NCBI GenBank assembly: GCA_028641055.1
Contig: CM054062.1
Span: forward strand, 142,084,682-142,148,681
Length of the DNA stretch: 64,000 nucleotides
Direction of reading: 5' to 3'
Source of the DNA: Alopecurus myosuroides
Lineage: Eukaryota > Streptophyta > Magnoliopsida > Poales > Poaceae
A model generated the notes under the pieces. That model saw nothing but the letters and a program-made list of their open reading frames with translations. It made no database searches and was not told where the DNA came from. The translations under genes and the position numbers were made by a program. Below are positions 44,510 to 56,325 of this stretch, piece by piece (position 1 is the stretch's first letter; each line of letters begins with the position of its first letter).

Positions 44510-45703
44510 TTTTTTTTACATACGCCTCCCATAGGGGAGCCGGGTTCCATTATTGAAAATAACTGAATAGAGGTCTTATGTACAAACGATCCACCAACAT
44601 AAACAAAAACAAAGATAAAAGTAGCACTACAGCCCCGCAGAAACCAAACCAGCAGAAGTCTAACGACGATTACAAACTGAAATCATGATCCAGGCAGTGA
44701 ACAGCTAGCCTTTCCATGAGTTTTAAACGACACAACCAAAAGTTCTCCAGGTAGCCCAAACTGGGTAGCAACAGACGATCTGATCAGTAACCGAACATGA
44801 TCTTCATCAGCAACATCAGGTGGAATCCTCCTCATCAGTAACCGCAACATGATCTTCCACAGCTTCATCGAACGCCGGTGTAACAGTTGCTCCATAGGCT
44901 CTGATCGCCACTTCTTGAATCTGAGCAGCTCCCTCCTCGAGTGACTTCTTGTCAGCCTCAGCCTGTAAACCTGCCCAGTAACGAAGAAAAACACACATGT
45001 AACATACCATCTCAATAGGAGATGATATAATTTTGCCTTCAAAACATGCTGTATTACGAAGCTTCCAGATAGCCCAGCACAGAGCCGCAATCCCTACTAC
45101 ATGCAAATTTGTTTTTCCAGGAAAATATCTGGCTATCCACCAGAAATAATGAATAAAACCCGTGGGTCTAGCATTTGCCCCAATAGCTACACACACCGAG
45201 CTCCAAACAAAACTAGCAGCAGGACACTCAAAAAACAAATGAATAATAGATTCATTCAAATGACAGAACCTGCAAATAGGACTCCCGACCCATTTCCTTT
45301 TTAACATATTATCCTTAGTGGCAATAGCATTATGCCAGATAAGCCAAAGCCAAATCTTAATTTTGAGTGATATTTTTGCTTTCCACAGATGCTTGAAAGT
45401 TCTATCAGAGGCCCATAAGATGATAGCTTATTATACAAGGATTTGACAGAAAATACCCCATTTTTAGTGTATTTCCATTTTGGTATGTCTTTTCCAGCCC
45501 CTAAAGCCATAGTGCTCAAAGCATTTCTAAGATCCACAACTTGACATTGTAAAGCTGGTGTTAGCCATCTTCTAAAGGAAATGGCCCACCCAATGCTATG
45601 CATTTCCTTCACAGTCAACTCCTGCTGATCACATATTTCAAAGAGCATAGGAAAGACACTACAGAGGGGAGTCTCTCCTAGCCAAGGAGAACAGTCGAGT
45701 TGG
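44510..45703 (-). mobile_element. 5'-truncated antisense L1 LINE, ORF2 C-terminal part
   Basis: The minus-strand frames 45301-45690 and 44816-45307 encode the end of an L1 ORF2: WLTPALQCQVVDLRNAL, WKYTKNGVFSVKSLY (the region before the RT-associated zinc finger), then after a frameshift MLKRKWVGSPICRFCHLNESIIHLFFECPAASFVW (zf-RVT domain, C..C..H..C). The poly(A) appears as the T-run at 44510-44517. The right border is a PIF/Harbinger element, so the missing 5' part was either displaced or lost. Confidence 0.85.
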
Positions 45704-47760
45704 TTAGGCCATCTCCAACGCCTCCACCTGCTCCGTTTGGTGCGGTTTGCAGTGGGTCGGAGCCCAATGTTCGTTTGAGTAGGGGTGCACCCAACTTCCG
45801 CCCCCGTTTGGTTCGGGGTGGTCTTTTTTTTCTGCCACTTTTGTGATTTCGGTTTTTTGTAAGTCAAATAGTTGACCATCAATATATTTTAAATAGTTCA
45901 GAACCAAATAAAAAACATAGTTCACAATTTAACAACACAGTTCGCATAGTGAAATAGAATCAAATCAAATAGAGATAAAGTGACTATTGGTTTCCTATGA
46001 GAGCTCATATATGCTCAATCGAATCATCATGAAGTCGGTTGTGGATGTCTCAATGATTCACGTGAAGATATTTCTTAAACGTTGATGGTCTAGCCTTGGC
46101 GCAACCAATTCACCATGAGATTCCCACCCTTCGTCACAGAGGTTGTCATCATGCGCATTCTCAACTATCATATTGTGCATGATCACACAAGCAGTCATCA
46201 CCTTTCACATCGTCTAGTTGCTCCATGGACTAGTAGGGTGTCGAACAATATCCCAATGAGATTGGAGCACGACAAATGCTCGCTCTGCGTCCTTCCTAGC
46301 AGCTTCTTGTTGTTGGGAAAACGTACGATTCTTCTCTCTTGCAAGATTGCGAATTGTCTTCATAAATATAGACCATGGAGGGCGGATGTCATCAGATAGA
46401 TTGTACCCTCTTCGTGTATAAGTGGCCATTGACCTCAAAATTGACCACGGGAGAATTGCTCTCGGCAAGCCCTATTGAATACAACACAGCGCTGAAACAC
46501 ACTGATGTCATTATGAGAATATTTCATGTTAAAAAAATAATGTAAAATCTAGATATCTTTGGATGACATGGGTTCAAGTATGATTGTGCACTCTCCAACA
46601 TGTCCCTTATACTGCCCTTGCCAAGCAAATCGACATTTTTTTCCACTCTCAGTGCATGCAATCTGTACTGTCAAGCATCCTAGGATATCCCCTTGGCTCG
46701 TTGATCGACAAAAGCCAGGAAGTGTCGGCAATATTTGGTTCTATCGAATAATCTCGGCCAAACACATGAACCATTACTTTGCAGAACTTCAACATTGACT
46801 CAATGCGGGTGGACTCGCTCAGGCGCAAATACACATCAATGAGATCTCCTACAACTCCATATGCGAGCATTCAAATAGCTATATTACATTTCTGGTAAGA
46901 AGAGAATCCAACCTTACCGGTAGCATCGGCCTTTCATTCAAAGTAATCATCATACTCCCTCACTCCTTAAAGAATACACATGAACACAGGTTTTGCCATT
47001 CAAAACCGGCGCCAAAAATCACCTGTAGGGAATTTTGGATTGGTGAGATGGAAGTAATCCTTCCAAAGTTGTTCATGGACGCCATCTCTCTCTCGGACCA
47101 AGGACGAAGCACGATCCGGCACCGATCCTATGTGTGTTCCAAATGTATCCTCATTGTGGTTGTGGATGAGGTCTGTCGCGGTCACCCAAATATCGTTATC
47201 ATTGTCAGAACAATCATCCAAAGTATCGATGAATGAGAATATAAGACCCGTCTGAACTATCCATCTACAAACAAATATACGAGCCAAAAAAAAGCGGAGG
47301 ACAAAAAAACAGAGGGTGTTGCTATACCTGGCCTCTGCTGGGCAAACGTTCGAACGCATTGTGGGCACGATGGTTCGCCGACGAGGCCGAGTGAATGACA
47401 AACTCTTTTTAGTTGTCCTGGCCCGATTTAGGAGGCAAGACGTGCCATGTCAAATCCCCATGTGTTGGCGCAGGCTATGTGGAGGTGGCGACGCGCGGGA
47501 AGACGAGGATGTGAGGAAGTCTGAGCTCTCCTGGGGCCGCGAAACACGCACACGCAACACCGACGAACAAACACGGGATGCCAGAGCGGAAGCAAGGCGC
47601 GACCGCCATGGGCTAAGCGTGGACGTCAGCGACGAATGGCGCAAGCGGCAAGGGAGGGATTTAGGAGTGGACTGGAGTTGGGGAATTAGTCTTTGTCTCG
47701 CTGATGCAGACACTTTTCGTATCACCCCAAACTCGGATCAAACTTGGGTGAGGGGGTGGG
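45704..47760 (-). mobile_element. PIF/Harbinger DNA transposon remnant 2 (antisense)
   Basis: It starts at the left with TTA (45704-45706) then GGCCATCTCCAACGCC, a typical Harbinger terminus with its TTA target site. A minus-strand transposase pseudogene follows. A matching right terminus is not found before the LTR that begins at 47762, so the right end is probably deleted. Confidence 0.7.
46199..47317 (-). pseudogene. PIF/Harbinger transposase, broken (antisense)
   Basis: On the minus strand: VTATDLIHNHNEDTFGTH and EQLWKDYFHLTNPKFP (47000-47250), then GVVGDLIDVYLRLSESTRIESMLKFCK and [14 protein letters not shown] (46649-46870; catalytic-region GSIDCMH now DSTDCMH), [25 protein letters not shown] (46549-46630), and a C-terminal part RRGYNLSDDIRPPWSIF, RKDAERAFVVLQSHW (46214-46430). 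It aligns segment by segment with the transposase at 33646 but is clearly diverged. Frameshifts separate the pieces, and a gap at 46470-46540 removes part of the catalytic core. Confidence 0.85.
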
Positions 47761-47761
47761 T

Positions 47762-49373
47762 TGATACGTGTCTCACATATCTATAATTTTTTTATTGTTC
47801 CATGGTTGTTTTATATCATTGCTACATGTTTCTACTACATTTTTATATAGTTTTAGGGAAAGTGACCTATTAACAAGATGCCTAGCGTCGGCTCCTCTGT
47901 TTTGTTGTTTTTAAGTTTTAGAAAAAATGTTAAAGAAATATTCGAGGAAAAATCCCAGAAAAAGAGGAGCCGGCTTTAACCCGAGACGAAGATGGAGTCC
48001 AAAAGGGAGCCGTAGGTGAGCAACACAGAGAGAGGGAGACCCCTTTGCGCGGGCCAGGTGGGGCCACGCCCCCTTGTCGCCTGCTGCCTCCGGGCCTCCT
48101 CTCAAATCAAGCCTTCTCCTATTTAATGGTCCTTGACTTAAAAATCTCACATTATTTTCCACAAAACATTGAAAGATCCGCCGCCATCTCAAAACCCTAA
48201 TAAGGGGTTCCTGGAGTCCTGTTCTGCCACTCTGCTGGAGGGGGGAATCATCACCGAAGGCAACTTCATCGCCATGATTGCCTCCGAGGTGATGCATGAG
48301 TAGTTTACCCTTGGACTAGGGGCCATGTCAGTGGCTAGATGGTTGTATATTGTCCTTGTGCTACCATGTCACGGTCTTGTGAGCTGTCTAACATGATCAA
48401 TATCGACTTTATGTAATTCCTATATGTTGTGTTTATTGGAATCCGATGAATTGTGAAGTTATGATCAGATTGTTCATGTTTCTTATATGATCTTGTTTTT
48501 ATTATCATATCCATGTTTTATTTAAATTATTGCATGCTCTCCGATGTATGTGGTTACGTTGGCCAAGTGATTGCATGTATCTCCAAGACCCAAGAGAGGG
48601 TTTTGTGCTAGGTAGTAGGTTCTTGTCTCCTTTTGTGTCTGGGCACGAGTGACAAAAATGTCTAAGACCGATAATGTGTTGTTTCTGTTAAGGGTAAAAA
48701 ACGATGTTTGTGTCTACTTATTGACTATAAATATTGCGTATATTATGTACGATTTTTAATGTAATTAACTCTTTCTTTGCAACTTAATACTAGCGAGACA
48801 CAAACATAGAAGCGTTGTCAACGTGGATTAATAGTCATGGATGTAGTTGGATAATGGTCTATGTATGTTTGACATAATTTCTACATGAATATCACAATGA
48901 AATTTGCTTGCCATAATTATTAGTTGTTCCAATTCTATTAATTTTCCATCTGTAATTTGTTCACCCAACATGTTTGTTTGTTATATTTTCGAGAAAAACC
49001 ACTAGTGAAACTATGCCCCCCCCCAGTCCATTCTCTTATATCAATTACAACATCATTTACTTACTTTCAACCATTACTTGTTTGCTGGTGCGTTTTACTT
49101 TCATCACTATTTTCCACACTATATGTTTAATCTCTTTATTTTTAACAAGACGAGAAGATTGACAACCTTCCTGCAACGTTGGGGGAAAGTGAGTTTGTGT
49201 GTTGTCTATAGGTCCACGCTCGTTAAACTGCCGGTTGATGAGCGTTGTGCTGGCGGTCTCTAAGTCCTATTGGTTTGATAAAACTTGGTCTTAAAACTAA
49301 GGCAAAACTTCCTACTACGCTACATCACCTTCTTCTTGGGGTCCCCAATGGGTTTTGAAAATTCACCGCTTCA
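47762..49373 (+). repeat. Sense-strand gypsy-type LTR
   Basis: It begins TGATACGTG..ATCTATAATTTTT..GTTCCATGG, a start familiar from abundant Triticeae LTRs, and runs through CCTATTAACAAGATGCC, a GC-rich leader with CATCACCGAAGGCAAC, then AT-rich sequence with TTTGCAACTTAATAC. The right limit is set by the primer binding site at 49385; the last base is uncertain by about ten. It is the same type of LTR as the antisense one at 24196-25870. The sequence is decayed, with no long ORF. Confidence 0.7.
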
Positions 49374-49384
49374 AAGATGTTTTC

Positions 49385-49402
49385 TGGCGCCGTAGTCGGG
49401 GA
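49385..49402 (+). other. Primer binding site, tRNA-Asp type
   Basis: TGGCGCCGTAGTCGGGGA differs only slightly from TGGCGCCGTTGCCGGGGA, the site complementary to plant tRNA-Asp that many Triticeae gypsy elements use. It follows LTR 47762-49373. Confidence 0.78.
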
Positions 49403-50330
49403 CTTGAGAGTTGCAGCAAGGGGAATTACACACTTCCATTCTCTCTACTTTTTTTTCTTTCTTAGTTACTTTTTTTTGCTTTCTCTAAAAATCAAAAACA
49501 CACAAAAAATATAATTTCAGCTTTTAGTATTTTTCTTGTTTTGCTTACTTTTACCTTTTACCTAGTCATTATGTTTCGTACTGAATTTATATGAAAAATA
49601 TGAGTGTAAAAAGTGGTTTTGTTATTGGAAAAAATAACATTATATAATTATGTAATCATTTCAATGGTCTTTATGATCTTAGTGAAAAAAAATCTTTGGT
49701 TGAACTTGCCCATAACTATGAAACTGTTGTAGCTTCTTTAGTGGGAATTATATAAGCTATAGGTATAAACCTCAACCCCATATTGCAGCAAATGTTTCTT
49801 AAACTTTATAGTATGAAGAAAGGATAAGATAAAGATGTTGTGCTAAAAACCTTACTTATGGAATTTAATGATGTTGCTATAAGGACTAGAAAAACATTCG
49901 TGTGCACAGCTTGAAAAATTTGGACACTAAGAGAATGAAATATGTGGGAAAAACTTAATGTGAAGAAGAAGTTAAAATTCCTATACCATTCAAACTTTTA
50001 GGTACAGCTAATGCTTTCAAAAATAATTTTGATTGGATTACCCCTCAAAACCTTTTTGATGAAAATAGCAAACCTAAAAAAATTAAAGGGGAGACTATGA
50101 ACCATGCATATAAAGGATACAATTAATCTACAATAAATGTGCTAATATTTATTTGAATGGAGATGATGGAAAGACTTGATTTTGCATTGTGCCTTGCTAG
50201 AAGGCCTTAAAGAAAAGTGCTTATGGGAGGCAACCCATTATCTTTATTTTAGTTTTTTTATGCCTTGAGTGTTGTTGCCTCTGTAACAACCTTTTTGCAT
50301 ACTTTTATTTTAGTTTTTGTGCCAATATTA
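49403..50330 (+). mobile_element. Decayed internal region of the gypsy element at 47762
   Basis: AT-rich, with short broken gag-like pieces (AHNYETVVASLVGII around 49710-49750) and, near 50220, TTATGGGAGGCAACCCATTAT, a motif often found close to the 3' end of such Triticeae elements. No complete protein domain. It may be a non-autonomous or heavily deleted element. Confidence 0.5.
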
Positions 50331-51974
50331 GCCTCTAATGCTTTGGAAGTGCTAAGTTTTGTTTTGTTGTCCAGATTTCGTGAGATGAAATGTAAAAATC
50401 ACCAGATCGTGATCTTGTTTTGAATTGTTTTGAAAGAAAATCCCAGCTTATTATGTTTGTTCCGTTAGTTCTGAGTTTTCTGATTTTAGCTATGGAAGTA
50501 CCTCTTACATTGATCTTTACAGGCTTGTGTGTGAGGATCTTCCACATGCTTCATCGAAACCTCTTCCGCTATTATGGTATTCGGTACATGATCTCGGAAA
50601 CTAGATCTTGGAATTTATAATCACTTGTATCTGCATAGCAAGGTCTTAGTTGTTGCGTAGCAAGTTTGGCGAAAATTTTAAATTTCCGTTGTGCAACCCA
50701 GCAAGGGTATTAGGGTGGTCTATGCGTAGGTACAATATCTGATCTAGAGCACCAGAGAGTGTGGGCATTGCATAAGTTTGTGCAAGTACATTGGAAATTT
50801 ATCAAACATTCAGATTATTTATAATTGCTTCCCAATAAGCTTTGTTTTTTTCGATGGTATATCGATATTTTTACAAACTCCTGGCAATCCTAGGATATTC
50901 GAGTTGCCCTTGGTATATCTCGTCTATTCCAAAGTAGTGCTTAAATAGCTTTGGGTCTCTTTGTAGTCGTTCTTGTATACATCACTGTGAAAGGGGCATG
51001 TGGATTGGATCCACACGGGGGTCATGGTTACGAATAAGTTTAGATTGAGGCTCTATACATTTTTGTAATGTATGTGTTCCAATCACCCCGCAATGTCAAT
51101 CTAGCAATGTGAATAATCATGCCTTATGGAAGCGTAGGTTACTTAACGGTTCATTTCGTAGATCCTACAGCCACACTAAAAGATACAAAACAAACGTTAG
51201 GGACGTCTAACTCTGATTTGCAGGAAACGTGATATGGTATAGTCTCAAAGTTTAGAATTTTGAGATGCGTTACCTAACACTATTTTGGAGCTAGCAAACC
51301 ATCCTGAACCTGATCATGGCGATGATGGGAAATGAGAAGGATTTCACTTATCGAGAACCTCGACATGGCACCGCCAACGCAGGGACCTGTTGGAGATGAA
51401 GGAGGACTATACTACGTCACTAGTTTTACTTCTGCATGTTTTATTATGTATTCATTATGTACCTTGATTGCGCAATAGACGTAATTATTAGGGTGATTCC
51501 TCATTAAAATATCAAGGTAGACCGTGCTCTACCAACTGTAGCACCGTCATGCTAATTGGGGTTCACGTCCATCACCTGGATATAGGGATCAACGTGTTCT
51601 TATGATCAGAAGGCGGGTAACAAGCTGATCCATACTCATCACCTCCATACAGGGGTTAGTATGACATCACTTGTTGCAGTAGGATCAGTTGGTTGTCTTG
51701 ACATTCGGGCATGAAAGTCATGAGCTCGGAGCACATACACCGAAAGGTGAAGTGGAAATCACGGTGGAAGTGATAAGCAAGTTGGCCTACCCGTTGTAAG
51801 CTTATAACCATCAAGGTGGATACATCCTTTGGTTATAAGTTGACCGTGGATTCCGTAATACATTAAATTCTGATCACGAGGTATATCAGATTTAGTGGGA
51901 GCACATAGTTAATTATTTTAACAAGTTCTTATAAAATAATTGTGAACATGTCTAAGTGAACTATTAAATTGTTG
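50331..51974. other. Unassigned repeat-derived DNA, leading into a copia gag
   Basis: No gene or terminal repeat recognised. The last 600 bases before the gag ATG at 51982 look like a copia leader (GTGGGAGCACATAGTT, then TTGTTGTAGATCC before the ATG), but no clear primer site is seen. Confidence 0.4.
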
Positions 51975-51981
51975 TAGATCC

Positions 51982-53829
51982 ATGGCTCGTAACGCATCCG
52001 ATATTAACCTTGGTGCACTACTTGAGAATAAACCACTTGCTGGCAATGGAAGTAACTATCTAGATTGGGTCTGTGCCCTGAGAATTGTTCTCAGGGGTAT
52101 CAAGAAATATTATGTCCTCGATGCTCCTCTTCGAGAGGATCTCAATGATGATGCTTCTGATGTTGAAAAGGATGCACACACCTTGATGAGTTATGATGCA
52201 ATAGTTGTTCAATGTCTCATGTTGACATGTATGGATCCTGAGTTGTAGAAACGACTTGATCCTACGCCCGCGTATGACTTGATTTTTGCACTCACGTCCA
52301 TGTACCAAACACAAGCCAAGACTGAATGTTATTAAATAACGAAAGCTTTGTGGTCATGTCACATGGCATAAGGAAGCTCAGTGAGAGAGCATGTAATCAA
52401 GATGTTTTGTTACAGGACTAGGCTTCGGGCTTTGGGATTTCCAATCCCAGCTGAGCTAAGTACAAATTTGGTGTAGGCTTCACTCCCCCGTCTTACAATA
52501 GTTTCATCATGAATTATAACATGAATGTGATCGAGAAAACACCAAATGAGTTCCTTGCTATGATGAAAACTGTTGAGACTGGTGTGAGGAGGGAAAACAA
52601 TCAAGTGTTGATGGTTTCCCTGACTACACCATTCAAAAAGAAAAAGAAAATAAAGGAAAAAAGTGCTAAGGCACGAAATAAGCCCAAGTTTTCTACATAG
52701 AGTAAGTTTGAATACTTTTTATGTAAAAAGAAAGGGCATTGGGAGAGGAATCGTAAAAGCCACCTCAAGCAAAAGGAAAAAATCACCAAAGGTGATAAAG
52801 GTATAAGAGTTATACATGAATGATATTTGTCATTCTTACTAGTATCTTTGGTGTACCGATTGCAAAAATTATTTTATGCATTCCATATAGGAGCTGCGGA
52901 AAGTAAGGATGCGGAAGAATAAAAGGTGTTGATGAGCGTCAAGCTAGGCGCATAAAGGATCATCAAAGGATGAAGGCATCTCCACTTTATTTTTATAATT
53001 TGAAAGATTTATGAGCTTTGGCTCAAGTTATTGTACGTAATACTCTTGTGGATTAATTGGACGAAGTCCTGATTATCTTATGAGAATATTATGGATCAAT
53101 CCCTTCGTGGATGATCAAGTTAAAAATCTTTTGAATTGATGAAATATCATTTATTATGAAATATTTTGTGATCAACTTGACACCACCTTCGTGTGGCACT
53201 ATGATGTCAGACACGTCATTTACACGATGAAGGTGAGAAATACTTAATAAACTTCACACTTCTTGGAGAGTGAATTTGTTTAAGTTTTCAAGCACATATA
53301 GAAGTCAACAAGAAAAAGGTTATTGATGATATTATTGTCAATAACAAAAAGGGACTTCATAGTTTTTTTTCGAAATTATGTCTTAGTGATGTCTTGAAAG
53401 TTTTCAAGTCATATTTGACTAAGTGGGACAATATAAAACACTAAGAAGGATTCCTTTGCAGATAAATTCTTGATATTACCCGTGGAACAATATAGCAACT
53501 TAAAATTTATTTTAGCACAAAATTATTGTATTACTCTGTGCCATAGTTTTGAAAGACAAACTATAAAGAGACACATTAATATTAGAATCTAAAAGTTTCT
53601 GAAATATTGAAACTTGATCTTTATTTAAAAGAACAAAGTTATAATTTGTTGGTTGTTCCAATTTTATATTGAAAATCCTCATACAAAACCACCACATAAG
53701 TAACAAAGGTTTGTTACTTAGAATATGTGATTCTTAAGGAATTAATTCCTTGTTGAATTCAGTGGGAGGATAGTATTTCTTGAACGGATTGATGAATCTC
53801 TGTAAATAGTTATCAAAGTTGTGTAAGAG
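51982..53829 (+). pseudogene. Decayed copia gag region
   Basis: The frame from ATG 51982 reads MARNASDINLGALLENKPL, GNGSNYLDW, LRIVLRGIKKYYVLDAPL, the N-terminus of gag in BARE/Angela-like and related Triticeae copia elements, and stops at 52246-52248. Later pieces at 52509-52700 give FLAMMKTVETGVRRENNQ and a lysine-rich tail, followed by a broken CCHC knuckle (FLCKKKGHWERNRK, last Cys lost). Beyond 52860 the sequence is AT-rich with many stops; no pol domain can be read. The right border is a diverged long LTR at 53830. Confidence 0.8.
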
Positions 53830-54772
53830 TGTAACATCCTCATTTTGAAGTAGCATGTTGTAAAGAGAGAGAACACAAAATTTGGGACCAACAAAAAAAA
53901 TTTATGTTGATCTTGTAATCATCTGGATAATTGTGGTCCCTGTGTAATCTCTAATGTTATTACAATATGAGAAGTTTGGAAATGTTGTTTTCTTTTGTTC
54001 CATTGTCTTATTATCCATCTAAAATTTTTGTTATCTTGTTTTCTTAGTCATGAGATAATCTTAAGGAAAAATCCCTAAGAATATGGCTAAGTTTTTCTCT
54101 AGTCTTTTCTATTAATTCTTTCACTTTTAAGATCTTCCAGTTATGATGTTATGTCTTTCCAAATCTTGTTATCCTTAGATGTCATCCAACCTTGAGGTAT
54201 GGACTTGTCACCAATGCCCTAGGAATAATTTTTGGAATAGCCTAAGCCTTGTTTTCCACTCTGATTTCTTGCACTGTTGTTAAAACAGAGAAAACATAAA
54301 AATACCCTTTTTCTCTCTTGTTATCACTGCCTTAGGCATTTTATAAAAAATATTAAAAATGGGTTTATGAAAGTAGATGTCATTATCTACAATATTCAAT
54401 TTTAATTCTAAAAATTGGAATCCATTTTCTATTTTTTTCATGTCCAAACTTATTGCAAATTCTAACTGGAACCCAAGACTTAGAAAATTTTGCTAAGTCG
54501 TGTTAACTGAACTTTCTGAATTTTCCTTTTTGGACAGATTTCAAACCTTTCAAATGTTTGTTTCTGGTTACAATTGAAGTGGACAACCATGTCATTGGTG
54601 ATTGTCACTCTACCCCGGCCATCTCTCTTCCTCTCTCCGCCTTGGCTGCTAGTACATGTGCACACTCGAGCTCGCCATGGCGTTACTCGTGCTCATCGCC
54701 TTCTTCCATTGTCTCCACGACCTCCTGTGTCGTCCGAAGAACTCAAGAAGAGGAACCCGTCGCCCTCGGGTT

Positions 54773-54778
54773 TATAAG
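54773..54778 (+). promoter_or_regulatory. TATA box of the diverged LTR
   Basis: TATAAG in GGGTTTATAAGATGCCCC, 400 bases before the GTGAGCC donor-like site at 55173, matching the 402-base spacing of LTR 1. Confidence 0.5.
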
Positions 54779-55166
54779 ATGCCCCACGGCCTCTAGCCTT
54801 GCCACAAAACTCACACCACACCGCTGCACCCTCCCTCGCTGTCTCCGCTCTCCTCTCGCTTCGTGTGAGCAAGGAGGAGCTCGCTCTCGCATTCACCCGA
54901 GGAGGAGACCCAAGAAGATCTCCACCCTGTCTCTCTCTCAAAATCTTCCATTGTTGGATTCTCTACATGCCATTGCCACAACGGAGGTCCCTGACATCCT
55001 CGTTTTCTTGAAGGCCTCGCGGGCAGCTCGAGCCATCATCGACCCGTCACAGACCTCACCGACACCACCGTGCGTGGAAATGACAAATCTGGGGTTTCTT
55101 CTGCGTCCCTGGCACAACCATAACCATGCAGACCTTCTTCGATATTGTGCCCTCGCCGTGCATCGC

Positions 55167-55180
55167 CTCTAGGTGAGCCC
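55167..55180 (+). promoter_or_regulatory. Donor-like site of the diverged LTR
   Basis: CCTCTAG then GTGAGCCC (GT at 55173-55174). The preceding exon-side bases differ from LTR 1 (CCCAAG) but the intronic GTGAGCC is kept. Confidence 0.4.
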
Positions 55181-55423
55181 CCGTGATCCCCAAGCCCGCT
55201 AGACTTCGGCATGCACTGCATGCATGGCTGGATGTTGATGACGAGCGCGAGCCGTCGATCTCGTCTAATCGCGGACATCCGTCCTCTCTTACCGCTTCGG
55301 TCGCGCGTGTGTTTTCCATGGACCGGCCCAGCTCAGCGCAGCCCAGCCGCAGGGCAGATCCAGCCTGTCTGGAATTTTTTACCTGGTTTCTTTTTCTTTT
55401 CTGGTTAAGCATAAAACAATCTT

Positions 55424-56325
55424 CTGGGAGGACAAGTGGATCCAAGGGAAGTCCATTAGGGAGGTAGCGCCGGACCTATTCGCGCCGAACCCTAAGAGAT
55501 GTCGGAAGCGAATAACAGTACAGGAGGCCATCATTCAGAGAAACTGGATCGAGGACATTTCGGGTGCCTTAAGTCCTCTGGCACTATGGCAATATGTTCA
55601 AACGTGGAGGATGCTTCAGGACGTACAGATTTCGGACGCGCCTGATAGGTTGTTATGGCGGTGGACTAAGGACGCACAATACTCCTACAAATCCTGTTAT
55701 GATGCGATGTTCCGAGGGGCGACGGAATCTGGCTCATGGAAGCTAAACTGAAAGACCTAGGCGCCACCGAGGGTGAATTTCTTCATGTGGCTTGCGTGCC
55801 TTGACCGATGTTGGACAGCTGAAAGGCTGGCCCAGAGGGATTTACCACAACAGGAGTACTGCCCCCTCTGTGACCACGAAACGGAAACCATGCAGCATCT
55901 CCTTGTAGGGTGCTCTTTTTCGAGAACAATTTGGCACGAGGTTCTCTCCTGGATACGATCCACGGCCAGACCTCCGGTTGTGGAAGATGATTTCGTCACC
56001 TGGTGGAAGTTGGCCCTAAACGCCACCCCTCCCGCGTTGCGTAAAGGCACTTCTTCGCCGATTATGCTCTCGGCTTGGTGGATCTGGAAACAACGAAACG
56101 CGGTCATCTTCGACAACGCGAGCCCGTCGGTAAGCGCGCTGGTGGAAACCATCAAGGCCGAGGCTCAAGATTGGGTGTGCGCTGGAGCGCGTAATCTCGG
56201 GCAGCTTCTCCTCTAGAGGTAGTGGGTCGAGTTGTATCGCGCGGGGTTGCCTCTCCGCAAGACTTGTAAAAAACTCTCTTTCTATCAATGCAATAAAACG
56301 CAAAGCTTTTGCGTTTTCGCGAAAA
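55424..56325 (+). mobile_element. 5'-truncated L1 LINE with zf-RVT remnant
   Basis: Flanked by a perfect 17-base direct repeat AAGCATAAAACAATCTT (55407-55423 and 56326-56342), with a short A-run before the right copy. The plus-strand frame reads DKWIQGKSIREVAPDLFAPN, WRWTKDAQYSYKSCYDAMF, two stops (TGA and TAG near 55749-55760), then APPRVNFFMWLACLDRCW and CPLCDHETETMQHLLVGCSFSRTIW, the zf-RVT end of an L1 ORF2 (55773-56216). The 3' end GCAATAAAACGCAAAGC..GCGTTTTCGC is characteristic of grass L1s. Confidence 0.9.

Noticed and set aside
47316..47786. 156-codon plus-strand ORF
   Set aside because: It lies antisense to the 5' part of the Harbinger remnant and runs into the start of an LTR; no motif.
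54558..55172. 204-codon plus-strand ORF
   Set aside because: It begins upstream of the LTR TATA box and ends at the donor-like site in the GC-rich leader of the diverged LTR. No counterpart ORF exists in the related LTRs 1-3.
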